From: Bacteriovoracaceae bacterium UBA4573
GTDB lineage: Bacteria; Bdellovibrionota; UBA1018; UBA923
Length of the DNA: 16,580 nt
Direction of reading: 5' to 3'
Assembly (NCBI GenBank): GCA_002387735.1
Contig: DGKJ01000001.1
Span: forward strand, 1-16,580
Of the stretch, positions 13,865 to 16,580 are shown one piece after another. The notes under the pieces were generated by a model, which had not been told where the DNA came from, did no database searches, and saw nothing but the letters and a program-made list of their open reading frames with translations. Position 1 is the first letter of the stretch, and each line of letters begins with the position of its first letter. The translations under genes were made by a program, and so were the position numbers.

Positions 13865-14950
13865 ATGCCAAAAATAGCCCGTTCCCGAACCCTAAAAAAG
13901 GCCATTCCCCGAAACACCGGAACCCTGTGGCTTCCCGCATTTTGTGATCTTCATATTCACGGCGCTTTTGGGTTAGATTTCATGGCCATCAATGCGGTTT
14001 CGGAAAAAACATTTTTAAGTGAACTCCGACGCGTGAGTGAGTTGTTATGCCAACACGGCATCGCCCACTACGCGCCCACTCTTCTTACCAGCGAGTGGTC
14101 TACCCTAGAAGCGACCGTGGCAAAATGGGCTAAACTTTTGTCGAGCTTGCGAAGTCAGCCACGAATCTGGCCAAAAAACGCAGCTCTCCCCATCGGGCTT
14201 CATTTAGAAGGGCCATTTCTTCAGCCCGAATACGCCGGCGCTCATCCTCGCTCGGCGATATTAGCCCCCACTGCGCCGCGCCTCCGGCGCCTACTATCGT
14301 GTGGTTCGGGGCACATACGCATCGTCACGCTCGCGCCCGAAATTACAGGCGCTATCCCTGCCATAAAGACCCTCGTTAAGGCCGGCGTTCGAGTCCAACT
14401 CGGGCACAGCCGCGCGAACACAGCGCAGTCACTAGCTGCCATCAACGCCGGGGCCCGGGGACTCACCCACCTCTTCAACGCGATGCGGACTCACCATCGC
14501 GATCCCGGTCTCGAAGCGGCGCTCTGTTGGCCGAACGTTACGGCCGAAATCATCACCGATGGCGTACACGTGCACCCCGCGAAGGTTTACCAGTTGGCCA
14601 AGGCCGGCTCAGACCGACATTACGCCGTGAGCGATTGTTGCGCGGTAGCCCACGCCCCCAAAGCCTCTCTTCAGACCTTGGGCGAATTGCGGGTCACGCA
14701 GCACGGTGGAGCTGCTTACGTGGCCAACAAACACGGGCGCGCCACGACGACGTTAGCTGGGTCGGCTCGTCTCCTGCCGGAGCATCCGGCCCTACTCTAC
14801 CGGGCCTTGACGCAAGACCTCAGTCTTCCTATCGACAAAAAAACTCTGCTATCGCTATTCACCCCTCCCGCCTTTGCGGGCGTAAAAACTCGCTTTTTTG
14901 CGAACTTTGAGGCAGAAACACTCCGATTTGTTCGTTGTGCGGAACGTTAA
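13865..14950 (+). CDS. nagA: N-acetylglucosamine-6-phosphate deacetylase
   Basis: Amidohydrolase that removes acetate from GlcNAc-6-phosphate, feeding amino sugars from peptidoglycan or chitin into central metabolism or wall synthesis. The 361 residues are slightly shorter than the roughly 380 of E. coli NagA, mainly because the N-terminal strand domain is reduced. Visible motifs are the HxH pair DLHIHG (His30, His32), GLHLEGPFL with metal-ligand Glu115, LGHSRA with His181, THLFNAM with His202, TDGVHVHP (231-238) and the catalytic Asp257 in AVSDCCAV. AAGGGG stands 5 bases before the ATG. It is divergent from the H1-like gene; no nagB, nagE or nagK is near. Base composition looks richer in G+C than its left neighbours, judged by eye. 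The SDCC stretch, in place of the usual TDAM/TDAT, is atypical. Confidence 0.9.
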   Translation: MPKIARSRTLKKAIPRNTGTLWLPAFCDLHIHGAFGLDFMAINAVSEKTFLSELRRVSELLCQHGIAHYAPTLLTSEWSTLEATVAKWAKLLSSLRSQPRIWPKNAALPIGLHLEGPFLQPEYAGAHPRSAILAPTAPRLRRLLSCGSGHIRIVTLAPEITGAIPAIKTLVKAGVRVQLGHSRANTAQSLAAINAGARGLTHLFNAMRTHHRDPGLEAALCWPNVTAEIITDGVHVHPAKVYQLAKAGSDRHYAVSDCCAVAHAPKASLQTLGELRVTQHGGAAYVANKHGRATTTLAGSARLLPEHPALLYRALTQDLSLPIDKKTLLSLFTPPAFAGVKTRFFANFEAETLRFVRCAER

Positions 14951-15035
14951 TCCTTCGCCCAACTAATTCTTGATTTGGTGAGCTATTTTCAGAATATTTT
15001 GGCCGTCTCTTATTTTTGCTCTTCTTGGCGCTGGG

Positions 15036-16442
15036 GTGTTTTTAAATACGACCCCTTCACTCGCACATATTGGACACGATCACGGTTCCGCGCCTGAAAT
15101 TCATGATCGCGAAGAACTCAAACAATTAGACTCGAACTTGGCCTTGCGTCTGGAGCAAATTGTCCAGGAATCGGATCTTCGCTCCTACGAACAATTGGTG
15201 AGCGAAGTCGAAAAAATCGCCCACGAGCTGCAAGATCTGGAACCGGGTCGCTCGAAGACCGGCGAATCGGGCAAACACTTTCATAGAACAAAGAAATTAT
15301 TTTCAACTGCTGGAAAAATTCTTAAGTCCTTCGCAAGTCGCTTGGTTGGGATATTTCGTCCTTCAAAATGGAAAGAAACCTACTATCACTACATGCCAAA
15401 ACTTGCGATTTACCACGGCGCCCTTTTGGGCACCTGGGAAGCCGCCATCGAACCAAGTCTCCCAGTTCACGTTGGGCATTCGCATGGAGTTGAGTGGGGC
15501 CTCGCAACCGGTGTTCTGTCTTTAGTTCACGCGCTCGACGGCGCAGTGTATCCACTGATTTATCATCTGCCCAAAACCGCGTTTGAATTACACAGAATTG
15601 CGGCACTTGGAGGCGTTCAAAGCGCGATTACTTATTTCTCTTCGCAGGCTGGAGTCGTGCCCTTTACCTTCGATTCGCTTAAAGCCGTTCTTTGGCATGT
15701 TCCTTCCGGTGGTTCGCTACCCCAGTGGATCGCAGTCATACAAGAGCGTCCAGTCATCGAAAAGCTAACTCCCAAAGCCCTTAAAACTGAACAAACCGCC
15801 CGTCGGGGGGTTGTGCCAACCGTCTCCCTGGCAGAACTAGAGCGCATGGCTCACGAAAATTCGCTCGAAATTGGCGGGTTGAAAACACTGGCCCGAGGGA
15901 GCCGCCTCTATGCCTTCGGCCTAGCCCAGCTGTTGCAAACAGATTCCCGCACCTCTTTTCTACTTGCCGCACTACTGGATCAAAAAATTGCTGACTCCGA
16001 ACGCTTGCGACTTTCCACTCACCATACTGACGTTTCCGCCCCAATCGCTGTTTTGCCGCCAGTTACACGAATCCTTTCGTCCGACCTTCCCACCTTCTGG
16101 GAACTCACCGACAAACACGGTCTAGCCAATGTGGCGCGCATGGCGCTCGCTCACTTTCGAATTCGGGCGGAGCGCATTTTAGTTCACCGCAGTCACTTGG
16201 GTTCCATCTTCGGCGAAACCAGCCGCGCATTCGTGCGAGCGAGCCGCGAACTGCACACTCCTCGAAGCCTTCTCGTACGGTCGACCGTGCATCGCGGTTC
16301 CGCGACCGCTGAACAAGTCGTCGACCTCCAACGCACGATCGCCCGCATCGACCACTGGCTTCGAAGAGCAGAACAGGCCCTCGCGGAGGCCGGAGCACCA
16401 ACCTGCGCCACTATGCTGAGCGGTGGCGCGCCTCCCCTTTAA
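15036..16442 (+). CDS. His-rich exported or membrane protein of unknown family, start uncertain
   Basis: From the first usable start (GTG at 15036) the product is 468 residues. I do not recognise the family. Two closely matching motifs, HIGHDHG (11-17) and HVGHSHG (145-151), fit H-[I/V]-G-H-x-H-G and could bind metal. Hydrophobic stretches around 122-140 and 154-178 (WGLATGVLSLVHALDGAVYPLIYHL) may be membrane segments. Residues about 25-70 are charged and probably helical, and the C-terminal third is rich in Arg/His/Ala helices. Upstream of the GTG the same frame encodes IFRIFWPSLIFALLGAG, a good signal-peptide core that would end at PSLA-H, yet it has no ATG, GTG or TTG before an in-frame TGA at 14979. 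The true start is therefore non-standard or shifted (see findings). Two other readings are an ATT start at 14985 or a frame change from the GTG at 14978. Confidence 0.72.
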   Translation: MFLNTTPSLAHIGHDHGSAPEIHDREELKQLDSNLALRLEQIVQESDLRSYEQLVSEVEKIAHELQDLEPGRSKTGESGKHFHRTKKLFSTAGKILKSFASRLVGIFRPSKWKETYYHYMPKLAIYHGALLGTWEAAIEPSLPVHVGHSHGVEWGLATGVLSLVHALDGAVYPLIYHLPKTAFELHRIAALGGVQSAITYFSSQAGVVPFTFDSLKAVLWHVPSGGSLPQWIAVIQERPVIEKLTPKALKTEQTARRGVVPTVSLAELERMAHENSLEIGGLKTLARGSRLYAFGLAQLLQTDSRTSFLLAALLDQKIADSERLRLSTHHTDVSAPIAVLPPVTRILSSDLPTFWELTDKHGLANVARMALAHFRIRAERILVHRSHLGSIFGETSRAFVRASRELHTPRSLLVRSTVHRGSATAEQVVDLQRTIARIDHWLRRAEQALAEAGAPTCATMLSGGAPPL

Positions 16443-16499
16443 GTCGACGCCAGTTCGTGCCGGCATGGAATTCTTGACTTTGACGTATGGATATGTTTT

Positions 16500-16518
16500 T
16501 TAAGCCCTTTTGGCTTAA
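16500..16518. repeat. Inverted repeat TTAAGCC-CTTTT-GGCTTAA before the last gene
   Basis: Seven-base perfect arms surround a 5-base loop, ending 3 bases before the ATG at 16522. No T-run follows on either strand, so it is unlikely to be a terminator. Because it sits directly in front of the start codon it could be an operator, or an RNA hairpin limiting translation. TTGACT (16474) and TTGACG (16480) just upstream resemble -35 boxes, but no convincing -10 follows. Confidence 0.4.
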
Positions 16519-16521
16519 ATA

Positions 16522-16580
16522 ATGAAGATTTACTTTCACGAACTTTCGGAAGAACCCAAACACCTAACGTTCACTCAGGC
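16522..16580 (+). CDS. Start of a protein, cut by the window edge
   Basis: An ATG at 16522 opens a frame that stays open to the window end and encodes MKIYFHELSEEPKHLTFTQA. The pattern of a Lys-Ile start followed by 'EL.EE' resembles the N-termini of DUF177/YceD proteins, which often precede rpmF. With only about 19 residues this is a guess. No Shine-Dalgarno sequence is present, because the preceding bases form the inverted repeat. It follows the His-rich gene on the same strand after a 79-bp gap. Confidence 0.45.
   Translation, partial: MKIYFHELSEEPKHLTFTQ

Noticed and set aside
16500..16518. Rho-independent terminator after the His-rich gene
   Set aside because: The hairpin has no T-run on either strand and abuts the next start codon.
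1..16580. tRNA, rRNA, CRISPR array, transposon or phage genes
   Set aside because: No cloverleaf-like or rRNA-like stretch, regularly spaced repeats, transposase motifs or terminal inverted repeats were noticed on reading; a covariance-model scan would be the decisive test.

Overview
The window reads as chromosomal DNA from a Gram-negative bacterium with roughly balanced base composition, densely packed genes, short intergenic gaps and many exported proteins. Several features point to a predatory or Bdellovibrionota-like lineage. These are a GYF-GYF-PilZ protein, a lysine/alanine-rich protein ending in a Cys/His 'YCRMHYIKNWKK' domain, and a run of large Cys-containing lipoproteins. This placement is an inference from recall of protein families, not from a marker gene. 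No rRNA, tRNA, CRISPR array, insertion sequence or phage gene was seen.

Layout, left to right. A truncated alanine racemase gene (minus strand, 1-650) diverges from nadB (711-2330), the L-aspartate oxidase of NAD synthesis. A minus-strand group follows, transcribed right to left: an alpha/beta hydrolase of the monoacylglycerol lipase type (3422-4333), pyrE overlapping its end (2887-3444), and a small lipoprotein (2347-2877). Divergent from it is a double-GYF plus PilZ protein (4357-5277), a probable cyclic-di-GMP effector.

The middle (5292-8783) is the least familiar part. It holds a secreted or outer-membrane protein of unknown family on the minus strand, then two plus-strand lipoproteins. 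One lipoprotein has a von Willebrand A domain with an altered metal site; the other is Cys-rich. Two 17-bp palindromes of the form TGTC-N9-GACA lie upstream of these genes and may be a shared operator.

A compact minus-strand operon follows (8780-11325): atoB-like thiolase, scoA and scoB. Together these interconvert acetyl-CoA, acetoacetyl-CoA and acetoacetate. Divergent from it is a single-PDZ HtrA/DegS-like protease (11408-12499), translationally coupled to a cytoplasmic protein of unknown function (12502-12999).

The right end holds a histone-H1-like, putatively zinc-binding protein (13023-13757, minus), divergent from nagA (13865-14950), which serves amino-sugar and peptidoglycan recycling. 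Next is a large His-rich protein of unknown family (15036-16442) whose visible start codon cuts off an obvious signal peptide. Last is the first part of another gene (from 16522).

Two general points. Genes inside operons tend to have strong Shine-Dalgarno sequences, whereas several first genes have none and carry candidate -10 boxes a few bases before the start codon, which suggests leaderless or near-leaderless transcripts. The best candidates for undescribed biology are the lipoprotein cluster with its palindromes, the charge-segregated H1-like protein, and the HxGHxHG protein.
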